The notes under the pieces were generated by a model, which saw only the letters and a list, made by a program, of their open reading frames with translations, searched no databases and had not been told where the DNA came from. Both the position numbers and the translations under genes were made by a program. Below are positions 22,887-34,114 of a stretch of 64,000 nucleotides of DNA, in pieces (the stretch's first letter is position 1; every line of letters starts with the position of its first letter). Source of the stretch: JACRCG01 sp964524835 (GTDB lineage: Bacteria > Desulfobacterota > Desulfuromonadia > Geobacterales > Pseudopelobacteraceae). The stretch lies in NCBI GenBank assembly GCA_964524835.1, contig CAZGEG010000001.1, positions 182,063-246,062 of the forward strand. The letters run 5' to 3'.

Positions 22887-23537
22887 ATGCTTGTTGTAAA
22901 CCGTATGACCCTGCACCCGGTTACTGTTTCGCCACACAGCTCTGTTGCAGTCGCCATGACCTTCATGCGCGAGCGGAAGGTCCGCAGGCTGCCGGTTCTC
23001 GACAATCGCGGTCAGCTTGTGGGCATCGTCTCCGACCGGGACATCCTGAAGGCCCTGCCATCTCCGGCGACATCACTGGCAAAATGGGAAATCCCCGAAC
23101 TGCTCGACAAGCTGACAATCGATAAAGTCATGACCGCCGACGTTGTATCCATTCCCGAGGATACTCCGCTGGAAGACGCAGCGCGCATAATGGCTGACCG
23201 CAATATCGGCGGGCTTCCTGTGATGAGGGGGAAGAACCTCGTCGGCATCATTACCGAATCTGACCTGTTCAAGGCCTTGCTGCAGCTCCTGGGCGGCCGC
23301 AGATCCGGTGTCCGCATTTCAGTGGCCGCTCCCGGTGACAAGGGTACAGTTGCCAGGATCACCGCTGCGATTTTCGCTGCCGGGGGCAATATTGTCGGCT
23401 TCGGCTTTAGTGAACGCGAAGACAATGATGAAAACGAGTGGGTGATCACCTTCAAGGTGCAGGAGGTCTCCAAGGACAAGCTCGTGGAAGCCATCGGCCC
23501 GGTGGTCAAGGAAATACTTGACGTGCGTGAAACATGA
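22887..23537 (+). CDS. CBS-pair and ACT-domain protein
   Basis: 216 residues: two CBS domains (about 5-60, VRRLPVLDNRGQLVGIVSDRD; and about 78-132, IGGLPVMRGKNLVGIITESD) followed by an ACT-like domain (about 138-216, GVRISVAAPGDKGTVARITA). CBS pairs bind adenine nucleotides and ACT domains bind amino acids, so this is a likely cytosolic metabolic sensor of the AcuB type. Regulated partner unknown. It is the last gene before the second attachment-like repeat. Confidence 0.9.
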   Translation: MLVVNRMTLHPVTVSPHSSVAVAMTFMRERKVRRLPVLDNRGQLVGIVSDRDILKALPSPATSLAKWEIPELLDKLTIDKVMTADVVSIPEDTPLEDAARIMADRNIGGLPVMRGKNLVGIITESDLFKALLQLLGGRRSGVRISVAAPGDKGTVARITAAIFAAGGNIVGFGFSEREDNDENEWVITFKVQEVSKDKLVEAIGPVVKEILDVRET

Positions 23538-23638
23538 CAGACTACTGCTGATTCTTAAACTACGCCCCGCTTCCGAATAAGGAATGCCGGGCGTTGCTGT
23601 ATTTTCCGGACTGCAGGAAATTGAAGCAAAAAACATGG

Positions 23639-23786
23639 TACACAAAAACTTCTGGGGGCGTATTTGGGGGTATATCTTTTTTGGTGCCTATTAAAACGAT
23701 ATAAAACATTATGTTGTACAACCACATGTATGGACACTGTCCCTGATATATTCAAAAGCCCTTGAGAAACCAAGGGCTTTTTCTTT
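23639..23786. repeat. Attachment-site-like direct repeat, copy B, with terminator
   Basis: Aligns with 17522-17676: GGGGGCGTATTTGGGGGTA (23654-23672), TGTATGGACAC (23727-23737), then the stem AAAAGCCCTTG/CAAGGGCTTTT (23754-23781) and TTCTTTT. The gene-free interval 23538-23885 contains this repeat and nothing else I recognise. It marks the right end of the accessory region. Confidence 0.65.
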
Positions 23787-23885
23787 TGTTTGTCCAATTC
23801 AATTTGTTCGTCGGGCTATATCAATATCGCAAACATCCCCGGAATTTTCGGTCGTGCACGTAAGGAGTGCTTCATCGGGGCGTCT

Positions 23886-24875
23886 CTATTTGTTTTTGAT
23901 CTCTTCCAGAGTTTGCAGGAAATTATCAAGAAGCGGTCCACCAAGATCCACGGCTCGTTGTGCCGCATCCAGGGCCTCATTCCGCTTGCCCTGGATATTT
24001 AGAACATGGGCAAGGTTGTTGAAAGGTATGCCGTTTTCCGGCTGAAGCAGAGTTGCCCGGCGAAAGGCCTCGGCGCTTCCGGCGAGATCGTGCAGGCTGT
24101 AGCGACTGTTGCCGAGTCCCATCCAGGCGGCATAACTCTCCGGCCAGCGCTTCAGAGCCCTACCATAGCCGGTTTCCGCCCCCTGCCACTGATCGGTCCT
24201 TTCCAGGCCGGCAACGGCCTCAAGCCAATCCCCTTCTCCTACTCCAGCCGGCAGCCGGTCAGGCGGAAGCACCAGAAGCCCCCAGTACTCGCCGCGCTGC
24301 CAGATATTCATGAAAACCCGGGAACTGAGATGCTCGTTGGCGGTGAGTCCCGAGTGGAGGATAATCTCTTCGCGCTCCTGATCAAAACCGATGACCACGG
24401 CATAGTGCCATTTCGGGTACCAGGACAGGCCGAGATTGACCAGCACGATGACCGGATTACCGGCTGAGACCTCAGCCAGCAGGGCTTCACTGCCGGAGAT
24501 GGCATAAGCGACCCGATTATGCCTGCGGGCTGCGCCAATCAGGGCGCTTTGCAGGCTCCCTTTGAGGTCGGGAGTGAATACTTCGGGGGTAAGATCGGAG
24601 GGTTGGACGTCGATTCCGCTCCAGCCGAGCGCCATGGCGAGGGCTGCCGGCCCGCACTGCAATTCTTCCTGGGCATAAAATGGTACTTTAGCAACTATTG
24701 CCCTGGCGGGCCCTCCCGGCGTCTGGAGCAGGGGCCGCGTCGACAGGAGGCCGCAGCCGGATAAAACCAGGGACGATACTAAAAACAACAGGCCGATCAG
24801 CACGTGGCTGTCGGCCTGAAGGAAACGCGATTGTGCCCGGCCCTTAGCGCCTGGAATGAACAAAGGGAAAAACAT
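23886..24875 (-). CDS. PA2778-family cysteine peptidase lipoprotein with TPR
   Basis: 329 residues. An N-terminal export signal ends in the lipobox LSGC (Cys41). A C39-like papain-fold peptidase domain follows with catalytic Cys74 in ELQCGPAALAM and His157 in WHYAVVIGFD. From about 205 to the end there are tetratricopeptide-like repeats (YAAWMGLGNSRYSLHDLAGS, FNNLAHVLNIQGKRNEALDA). It overlaps the PA2779-type gene by 32 nt, the conserved pairing of this family. Probably anchored in the envelope. The substrate is unknown; in related loci the pair accompanies secretion or exopolysaccharide functions, which I cannot confirm here. Confidence 0.9.
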   Translation of the reverse strand: MFFPLFIPGAKGRAQSRFLQADSHVLIGLLFLVSSLVLSGCGLLSTRPLLQTPGGPARAIVAKVPFYAQEELQCGPAALAMALGWSGIDVQPSDLTPEVFTPDLKGSLQSALIGAARRHNRVAYAISGSEALLAEVSAGNPVIVLVNLGLSWYPKWHYAVVIGFDQEREEIILHSGLTANEHLSSRVFMNIWQRGEYWGLLVLPPDRLPAGVGEGDWLEAVAGLERTDQWQGAETGYGRALKRWPESYAAWMGLGNSRYSLHDLAGSAEAFRRATLLQPENGIPFNNLAHVLNIQGKRNEALDAAQRAVDLGGPLLDNFLQTLEEIKNK

Positions 24876-25254
24876 GGGTGAGACCGACGAGATCAGTGAT
24901 CAGCAACACTAAAAAGATGAAAACCACAGCGCCAATGAGCGTCCCGACCCCACCATCGCCACCGGCCGGCAGCTGCTCCATGGCCTGGGAAATTTTTGTC
25001 AGCTCCGCATCGGAAAGGCTGGCAACCCGCTTTTGTGCCTCGGCAGCATCGACGCCGCGCAGCACCATGGCCTGTCGCACATCGTCACGGCCGAGAAAGG
25101 CGGTGACCCGCTCACGGTTCGCTTCCTGCTTCTGTGCCGCGATCACCGTATTGGTGCCGATCATCTGCGCCTTCGCCGTCTGCACGGAAAAATCGAGGAG
25201 AAAAAAGGAGAAAATCAAAAAGAAACTCATGGGTTTAATCATTTTCTGAAGCAT
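24844..25254 (-). CDS. PA2779-family membrane protein
   Basis: 136 residues from ATG 25254, chosen because GGGAGGG precedes it; the frame opens 8 codons earlier. A hydrophobic N-terminal signal/anchor (PMSFFLIFSFFLLDFS), a helical soluble part (RERVTAFLGRDDVRQAMVLR, then GVDAAEAQKRVASLSDAEL) and a C-terminal membrane helix (VGTLIGAVVFIFLVLLITDL) match the PA2779 family. Always found next to PA2778-type peptidases; the C-terminal helix may be the handled segment. Confidence 0.88.
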   Translation of the reverse strand: MLQKMIKPMSFFLIFSFFLLDFSVQTAKAQMIGTNTVIAAQKQEANRERVTAFLGRDDVRQAMVLRGVDAAEAQKRVASLSDAELTKISQAMEQLPAGGDGGVGTLIGAVVFIFLVLLITDLVGLTHVFPFVHSRR

Positions 25255-26031
25255 GGATACCCTCCCTTGTTTTGACAATTCAGCAGATGTTTATAACAAA
25301 AAACAGCATAACCGCAGGACAGAAGTCTGTTTTTTGATATGGCCTATAAGTACTCCTAAACACAGGTATTGTCAACGCAATTCCAGTGAATATGGCAATA
25401 TTGGAAGCATAGTTGCGTATGGGGTGACCGGTGATCGGGGCGTGAGGAATGCTTGATAGAATAATGATCAAACATCGGAGATAACCCCGGTATTGAATAA
25501 TCAACTGGAGGTATGTCCGCCTTATACCTGTTAAAACTGATGCATAGATGGTTTGTCAGGCAATCCGGCATACTCCCGCCGCCCCCTCCGTTTTGCATTC
25601 CGACACGATCCGGACAAGTACTGTACGCCCCTGGGAAAACAAAGGCATCTCTCTGATCTTTTTCGGCTCAAGGCGCTCTCCACAAAGCCTGTGGATAACC
25701 TGTTGAAAGAGGGAATGAGCCACACCAATTATCACGTATTTCCAGGGTTTTTATCGGTTTGCATAACGAATAAGCACAAGCTGTAACTATCTGATTTACA
25801 GTGTCAATAGTTATTATTGCCGGTATACAATCCACATAATTTCAGTAATGTATCGCAGCCGCCACAGACGACGTAACCGTGTGGATAACTTCAGGAAAAA
25901 CAGGACAAATAAATCGTGCTTACGGCAGTTCTATTTGACCGCCCCATCTGCGTTTCAATCCGTACACTTTTCAAATATCCTGATATAATACGCTTAGCCG
26001 AGCAATCGGCAAACGCGGCAAAGGAGTCCTT
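25255..26031. other. Long non-coding interval with two perfect DnaA boxes
   Basis: About 780 bp between the PA2779 gene and the DUF3300 gene. TGTGGATAA (reverse of the DnaA box TTATCCACA) occurs at 25690-25698 and 25880-25888, in AT-rich surroundings. Short open frames at 25531-25728 and 25553-25786 lack Shine-Dalgarno sequences and family likeness. An extended -10 promoter lies at the right end. Confidence 0.5.
25981..25989 (+). promoter_or_regulatory. Extended -10 promoter of the DUF3300/DUF2950 genes
   Basis: TGATATAAT is a consensus extended -10 element; no good -35 hexamer is seen 17 bp upstream. AAGGAG (26021-26026) precedes the ATG at 26032. Confidence 0.6.
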
Positions 26032-27318
26032 ATGAGAGATTTAGTAGTGTCTTTGTGCGGGATGATCGTGATCATCGCCCTGCTCGTGATACCTGCCGGG
26101 ATAATGGCTCAGGATGCGGGGGATTCCGATCAGGACTACAAATTCAGCACGGAAGAGTTGACGCAGATGCTTGCGCCGATCGCGCTTTATCCGGATGCGC
26201 TGACCGCCCAGATACTGATGGCGTCAACCTATCCGCTGGAGGTGGTGGAGGCGGAGCGCTGGAGAAGTCAAAACCTGCAGTTGAAAGGCACTGACCTGGA
26301 TACCGCCCTGCAGGCCAAAAACTGGGATCCCAGCGTCAAATCGCTCTGCCACTTTCCGGACATTCTCAAATCCATGAGCGACAAACTCGACCAAACGAGG
26401 AAGCTGGGCGATGCCTTCCTGGTCCAGGAGGAGGAGGTCATGGCCGTCGTGCAGGAATTGCGCCGCAAGGCAAGGGATCAGGGCAATCTCAAGACGACCG
26501 GTGAGCAAAAGGTAATCGTCGAGGAGGAGATCATCAGGATCGAGCCGGCCAATCCGGAGGTCGTCTATGTGCCGGTCTACGATCCGGCCTATGTGTACGG
26601 CCCGTGGTGGTATCCCGCCTATCCTCCCTATTACTGGTACTATCCGCCCGGGTTTTACAGCTCGGCCTACATCGGTTTCAGCCCCGGCGTTTATTTCGGC
26701 TTCAATGCATTCTCGTGGGTCTGGTTCGACTGGCCGGTTCGCCGGGTTCACATTGACATCAACAGGACCAGGAGCTTTCACCATGTACGTGGTGTCAGAC
26801 GGGATGACAGCGGAAATGCATGGAGACATGAGCCCCAGCACCGTAAAGGGGTGGCGTACCGGGACCTGAGAACGAGTGAACGCTTCGGATCGCGGGTGCC
26901 GCGTGTATTTTCGCCCTCCCGGTTGGAAAGGCGAGGTTATTCGGGAGGGCGCATTGAACAACAGAATGTGAGAATTCCCCAGACCTTCCCGCAGCGTGGC
27001 GTGAGACAGGCCGCTCCGCAGACGCCCTCGGTACGGCAGGCACCTGCAGCAGGGACGACCGCTCCATCAATACGCCGGGAAGGCGCAGCTTTGCCGCGGG
27101 TGCAGACCGGGCCGAACAAGGTTCAAAGCCCGGTGATACGGGATACTCCTTTCAGGGGCATCGGCGAAGGAAGTTTCGAGCGCAGGGCGGGTGAGCGTGG
27201 CGGCATGAGTAACCGAAGCAATGAAATGAGACAGCAGCCGGGCGGTTTCTCCGGCGGCCGGATGCAGCAACAGCGGCAGGAAGACGGCGGCTCGCGCGGC
27301 GGTGGTTCACGCAGATAA
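26032..27318 (+). CDS. DUF3300 exported protein
   Basis: 428 residues with a cleavable signal peptide (IVIIALLVIPAGIMAQ). The DUF3300 domain spans about 35-270: FSTEELTQMLAPIALYPDALTAQILMASTYP, LCHFPDILKSMSDKLDQT and the Trp/Tyr/Pro-rich VPVYDPAYVYGPWWYPAYPP. The C-terminal 150 residues are Arg/Gln/Gly/Ser-rich low complexity ending GGGSRR. Function unknown; it is regularly paired with DUF2950, as here (44 nt to the next gene). Probably periplasmic or surface exposed. Confidence 0.92.
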   Translation: MRDLVVSLCGMIVIIALLVIPAGIMAQDAGDSDQDYKFSTEELTQMLAPIALYPDALTAQILMASTYPLEVVEAERWRSQNLQLKGTDLDTALQAKNWDPSVKSLCHFPDILKSMSDKLDQTRKLGDAFLVQEEEVMAVVQELRRKARDQGNLKTTGEQKVIVEEEIIRIEPANPEVVYVPVYDPAYVYGPWWYPAYPPYYWYYPPGFYSSAYIGFSPGVYFGFNAFSWVWFDWPVRRVHIDINRTRSFHHVRGVRRDDSGNAWRHEPQHRKGVAYRDLRTSERFGSRVPRVFSPSRLERRGYSGGRIEQQNVRIPQTFPQRGVRQAAPQTPSVRQAPAAGTTAPSIRREGAALPRVQTGPNKVQSPVIRDTPFRGIGEGSFERRAGERGGMSNRSNEMRQQPGGFSGGRMQQQRQEDGGSRGGGSRR

Positions 27319-27362
27319 CGGCAGAATCCGGTCGGGTCCATGACACATACAGGGGAGGAACC

Positions 27363-28385
27363 ATGAATATGCCAGTACTGCAAGCGATCTACGGAAGGGT
27401 TTTGACGGCCCTGCCGGCCTGTGCAGTGACCGTGATACTGCTCATTTCCGTTTCAGCCGAGGATTCCCGGGCGGCGGAAGGAGTGCAGACGCGTTTCCCG
27501 ACGCCCGACCAGGCGGCAGAAGCGCTGGTTGCCGCATCCAGGGCGGATGACCTGAAAGCCATGCTGGCCATCCTCGGCCCCGGCAGCAAGGATGTGGTTT
27601 CTTCAGGGGACAGCGTGGACGACAATGCGAGCCGGGACAAATTCGTCGCCGCCTACGAGCAGAAGCACTCCCTGGTGGCCGGGAAAGCCGGCACCATGAT
27701 TCTGCATATCGGCACCGACGACTGGCCCCTGCCGGTCCCGATCGTGAAGAAGGGAAACAGCTGGGGCTTTGACATCGGCAAAGGGAAAAAGGAGATCCTG
27801 AACCGGAGGATCGGCCGCAACGAGCTTCATGTCATCGATGTGATCGACGCGTATGTCGAAGCGCAGCACGAATACGCGAGCAGGGATTGCCGCGGGGGCG
27901 GCACGGTCGAATTCGCGCAGCGCTTCATCAGTTCGCCGGGAAGCCGCGACGGCCTGTACTGGGAACCAAAAGAGGGTGAGCAGCAGAGTCCGCTCGGCCC
28001 GCTGATTGCGCGGGCGGCGCAGGAAGGATACTCGGCGGAAGGGAATCTGTCGCCGTTCCACGGGTATTTTTTCAAGATTCTCAAGGGACAGGGCAAAAAC
28101 GCCAAAGGTGGTTCTTACAATTATGTGGTCAAGGACAGGATGCTCCTCGGGTTTGCACTGATTGCCTACCCTGCGGAATACGGGAATTCCGGAGTCATGA
28201 CCTTCGTGGTGAACCAGGAGGGGGTCATATTCGAGAAGAATCTCGGCAAAAACACCAGGCGCCTTGCAGAAGCCATCAAAGTATTCAACCCGGACAGGAG
28301 CTGGAAAAAGGTCAAATCAGTGGAAACAGCCGCACAGGATAAACCGTGCGCCGAAGAAGCGAATCAGCAGCAGATCTGCCGATAG
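27363..28385 (+). CDS. DUF2950 exported protein
   Basis: 340 residues with an N-terminal hydrophobic signal (ACAVTVILLISVSAEDS). The body matches DUF2950: FPTPDQAAEALVAASRADD, IGRNELHVIDVIDAYVEAQH, and the C-terminal GYFFKILKGQGKNA ... YGNSGVMTFVVNQEGVIFEKNLG. Its relation to DUF3300 is by constant neighbourhood; neither has a proven function. AGGGGAGGA precedes the ATG. Confidence 0.92.
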   Translation: MNMPVLQAIYGRVLTALPACAVTVILLISVSAEDSRAAEGVQTRFPTPDQAAEALVAASRADDLKAMLAILGPGSKDVVSSGDSVDDNASRDKFVAAYEQKHSLVAGKAGTMILHIGTDDWPLPVPIVKKGNSWGFDIGKGKKEILNRRIGRNELHVIDVIDAYVEAQHEYASRDCRGGGTVEFAQRFISSPGSRDGLYWEPKEGEQQSPLGPLIARAAQEGYSAEGNLSPFHGYFFKILKGQGKNAKGGSYNYVVKDRMLLGFALIAYPAEYGNSGVMTFVVNQEGVIFEKNLGKNTRRLAEAIKVFNPDRSWKKVKSVETAAQDKPCAEEANQQQICR

Positions 28386-28493
28386 AGCAAGTACCGGCTC
28401 GTGCCGGGCACCGCAAAGCCGATTCATACTGCCTGCTCAAAGCGCATCCTGAGACTTCAGGTTATAGTAGAATCGGCGAGGAGGGTATACGTC

Positions 28494-28796
28494 ATGTCAA
28501 CGGAAGCGGAAGTAGCCATGCTGATGTTGCGGCTCCTTATCGACAAGCCGAAAGAGCTGCAGAAAGTTCTGGAATACCTGCAACGTGAGGTGTTGTTGCG
28601 GAAGGCGATCCTTGAGGTCGGGAACAGGGAAGTCGCAACCCGGGAAGAAATCATGGGGGAATTTGAGGAAAAATACGGGCTGATTGTTGAGATTGCCGAC
28701 GATGAAACGGATAATGAACCCAAAACGTCGAGACCCGATAATGCATCCGGCGGAATTATCGGTTTACCTTCCGGTGCACAGTATAAGGTCGGGTGA
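28494..28796 (+). CDS. Small hypothetical protein
   Basis: 100 residues starting MSTEAEVAMLMLRLLIDKP; GAGGAGGG (28478-28485) sits at the right distance from this ATG. The chain is helical and acidic with a coiled-coil-like stretch (ELQKVLEYLQREVLLRKAIL) and a disordered C-terminus. No family recognised. It stands alone, about 110 nt after the DUF2950 gene. Confidence 0.65.
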   Translation: MSTEAEVAMLMLRLLIDKPKELQKVLEYLQREVLLRKAILEVGNREVATREEIMGEFEEKYGLIVEIADDETDNEPKTSRPDNASGGIIGLPSGAQYKVG

Positions 28797-28861
28797 AACG
28801 ACTTCCGGCATATCAATCACCCCACAGGCGCAGAGTGAGCTGTCCGAAGCGGACGTAACCG

Positions 28862-29125
28862 TCATGCCTTGCCCAGTTTCCTCTCCAGCCTTTCGATGAC
28901 CTCCGCGACAGTCCTTTCGACATCATCCCCATGAACGGTAAAATAAAAATACTGCCCCGTATGGTCGGACCAGTAGATGTCACCGACCCTCAGCGGCTCA
29001 AGCAGGGAATCGATCTGTTCATAGGTGATGAACGGATCGCCGTCAGGCCACTTTCTGTCGAGCCTTGCCTGCTGGGCATCCGTCAACGGTATCCGGTATG
29101 TAAGCGAATATAATTCCGCCTTCAT
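28862..29125 (-). CDS. Small hypothetical protein
   Basis: 87 residues, MKAELYSLTYRIPLTDAQQA, with a WSDHTGQYFYFTVHGDDVER strand pair and a C-terminal helix. Its ATG overlaps the previous stop (TAATG), so it is translationally coupled to the 60-residue protein upstream. Family unknown; probably soluble. Confidence 0.65.
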   Translation of the reverse strand: MKAELYSLTYRIPLTDAQQARLDRKWPDGDPFITYEQIDSLLEPLRVGDIYWSDHTGQYFYFTVHGDDVERTVAEVIERLERKLGKA

Positions 29126-29307
29126 TACGGCTTGATATAGGCATTCAGCCCGATGGTTATCGGTTTGCCGTCCACTTCGGCGGTGGTCACGGCGTTGCCC
29201 CGCGTGCTGGCGACCACCATGGTCTTGCGGGATGCCGACGGCGTCGGCTTTTCCAGGTCTATTTCGATGCAGAGCTTGCTTCCTTTTATTTCAACGGTCA
29301 TGGCCAT
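29125..29307 (-). CDS. Small conserved protein, full-length paralogue of 6719-6808
   Basis: 60 residues, start MAMTVEIKGSKLCIEIDLE at 29307 with GGAGG upstream. The remainder (TMVVASTRGNAVTTAEVDGK) is predicted beta-rich. Its first 26 residues are nearly identical to the truncated frame after ssrA. I have the impression this family is common in Geobacter-type genomes; function unknown. Confidence 0.7.
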   Translation of the reverse strand: MAMTVEIKGSKLCIEIDLEKPTPSASRKTMVVASTRGNAVTTAEVDGKPITIGLNAYIKP

Positions 29308-29360
29308 TTGGAGACCTCCTGTCAATTATTTCCGGATATCAGGTGTACCCTGGGAACATC

Positions 29361-29948
29361 TTATTTTGCAGTTATTTCTCCCAGCACCCTCTCTATGCGG
29401 CGATCAGGAACCAGCCACATCAAGGCAACAAACACATAGATACTCCCGGCAATCCATGGCTGATAAAAGGCCAGAGGAATCGCCGAGGCATAAAGAACCG
29501 GCGAGATTTTTCCCTTCAGATCGCGGCCGATCGCTTTTCTCAAGATTGAATCAGCCCCTTGGCTGGCAATGATCACCTGCTGCAATATGAAGTAGGCAAT
29601 GGCCGCCATGAGAAGTACGACCCCATAGAGGGCCATCGGAGCGGGTGAAAAATGATTGTGACCGACCCAGCCGGTGACAAACGGAAAGAGCGACAACCAG
29701 AAAAGCAGATGCAGGTTGGCCCACAAGATTCTCCCGGTCACGCTGTGGATGATGTGCAGCATGTGATGGTGATTGTTCCAGTAGATGCCGATGTACACAA
29801 AGCTGAGAACGTAGCTTAAAAACACCGGCAGCAGCGGTTGCAGGACTGATAGACCGGAACCGTGCGGCACCTTCATTTCCAGAACCATGATGGTTATGAT
29901 GATGGCGAGCACGCCATCGCTGAATGCTTCCAATCTATTCTTTCCCAT
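29361..29948 (-). CDS. TMEM175/DUF1211-family potassium-channel-like protein
   Basis: 195 residues from MGKNRLEAFSDGVLAIIITIMVLE (ATG 29948, AAGGAAGGG upstream). The RLEAFSDGVLAI motif is the RxxxFSDxVxAI signature of bacterial TMEM175 channels. About six membrane helices follow, with YIGIYWNNHHHMLHIIHSV after the second and PFVTGWVGHN later. Bacterial TMEM175 proteins are tetrameric potassium channels, each subunit having six helices. Located in the inner membrane. Stands alone. Confidence 0.9.
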   Translation of the reverse strand: MGKNRLEAFSDGVLAIIITIMVLEMKVPHGSGLSVLQPLLPVFLSYVLSFVYIGIYWNNHHHMLHIIHSVTGRILWANLHLLFWLSLFPFVTGWVGHNHFSPAPMALYGVVLLMAAIAYFILQQVIIASQGADSILRKAIGRDLKGKISPVLYASAIPLAFYQPWIAGSIYVFVALMWLVPDRRIERVLGEITAK

Positions 29949-30264
29949 CGTGACACCCTTCCTTTGCCGGCAGTGCATGATACCCGTAAAACTCTACACT
30001 GAAATTCACAATTCGTTAACATCAAACTTATATGTATACGTCTCGAAACCGGGCGACTTGAATTCAGCGACTGAAATGAACTTAGCTCCGCTGATATTCA
30101 ACTTCGGAAATAGCAATTCCGACCTTTGGTCTAGGGCAGATTTCCTGCTTCCTGAATTATATTTGGCTTGCGCCAATGATAATGTTACGGTAGGGAAGAG
30201 GTGTACTTCACCAACGAACCAACCCGGATTCACGTTGAACAGCTAAAGGAGATCCCCCCCCGCC
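29949..30264. other. AT-richer interval before pssA
   Basis: No supported gene. A 75-codon minus-strand frame with a GTG start (30006-30233) lacks a Shine-Dalgarno and family likeness. The segment has lower GC than its neighbours. AAGGAG (30246-30251) serves pssA. Confidence 0.45.
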
Positions 30265-30891
30265 ATGAAGAAACCCAGAATTCACAAGCCTTTCGCCATG
30301 ATCCGGGAGTTCCAGCTGGCCGACTGGTTCACGCTTGCAAACGCGGTCTGCGGTACGGGAGCGCTGTTTTCCATGCTGACGTACCTGCAGACTTCCGACA
30401 TCACGCATGTCTACATCGCCTGCGGGATGATTGCAGCCGCCCTGGTCTTCGACGTACTGGATGGACGGATCGCCCGGTGGCGCCAGAAGCACTCCGATCT
30501 GGGCCGCGAGCTCGACTCTCTCGCCGATATCATCTCGTTTGGCGTCGCCCCGGCGGTGATCGCCTACGGCATCGGCATGCAGGGGCTGTACGACCGTATT
30601 GTCCTGACCTGTTTCGTGGCCTGCGGCGTATCCCGCCTGGCGCGCTACAATGTTACTGCCGATGCACTCTCCGGGGGCGAAGGAAAGGTGAAGTACTTCG
30701 AGGGGACTCCGATCCCGACGTCGCTGCTGCTGGTACTGATGATGTTCTGGGCCGCCACGCAGGGCGCGGTGCGCGAGAACCTCTGGTTCGGGCACGTCCT
30801 GATTGCCGGCTTCACCCTTCACCCTCTCGTACTGTTTTTCGCGCTTTCCGGCTCGCTGATGATAAGCCGCATACGGTTCCCTAAATTCTGA
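30265..30891 (+). CDS. pssA: CDP-diacylglycerol-serine O-phosphatidyltransferase
   Basis: Makes phosphatidylserine, the precursor of phosphatidylethanolamine, at the inner membrane. 208 residues with about six membrane helices. The CDP-alcohol phosphotransferase motif DG-x2-AR-x8-G-x3-D-x3-D is seen as DGRIARWRQKHSDLGRELDSLAD (about residues 69-91; Asp69, Asp87 and Asp91 expected to be essential). The short length and N-terminal FTLANAVCGTGALFS fit the membrane-bound PssA subtype II. Confidence 0.93.
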   Translation: MKKPRIHKPFAMIREFQLADWFTLANAVCGTGALFSMLTYLQTSDITHVYIACGMIAAALVFDVLDGRIARWRQKHSDLGRELDSLADIISFGVAPAVIAYGIGMQGLYDRIVLTCFVACGVSRLARYNVTADALSGGEGKVKYFEGTPIPTSLLLVLMMFWAATQGAVRENLWFGHVLIAGFTLHPLVLFFALSGSLMISRIRFPKF

Positions 30892-30969
30892 TCTGCACCA
30901 CTTCGTAACTGCAGCGTCGCTCTTCCCATCGGAACGCGGACTAGAGATTGACGAAAAGGCCCAGAAACA

Positions 30970-31004
30970 AAAGAGCAGCCCGGATTACCTCCAGGCTGCT
31001 CTTT
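30970..31004. terminator. Stem-loop terminator between pssA and the GDH gene
   Basis: AAAGAGCAGCC (30970-30980) pairs with GGCTGCTCTTT (30994-31004) and is followed by a T run (TTTTTT). It can end transcription from pssA and, with the A run on the other side, possibly from the convergent GDH gene. Confidence 0.8.
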
Positions 31005-31068
31005 TTTAATCTTGCCGACTATTCCTCAAAAATTGACGGAGAATTGGCTTCCTCCGTGAAAACGAGGC

Positions 31069-34035
<2,967 letters not shown>

Positions 34036-34114
34036 GGGTGAATCTCCTCTTCTTTTGAAAAGGGAGCGCGCCGCTTGAGGGCGCGCTCCGGTATGCTGAT
34101 TGTGACAGATGGAT

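Noticed and set aside
6638..23790. Integrative element with its own integrase
   Set aside because: No recombinase, transposase, conjugation or phage structural gene is present; only terminal repeats remain.
25531..25786. Short frames on both strands in the 25.3-26.0 kb interval
   Set aside because: No ribosome-binding sites, no family likeness, and they overlap a DnaA-box region.
25690..25888. Chromosomal replication origin
   Set aside because: Only two DnaA boxes and no dnaA, dnaN, gidA or par genes nearby.
30006..30233. 75-codon minus-strand frame with GTG start
   Set aside because: No Shine-Dalgarno and no recognisable family; kept as uncertain non-coding DNA.
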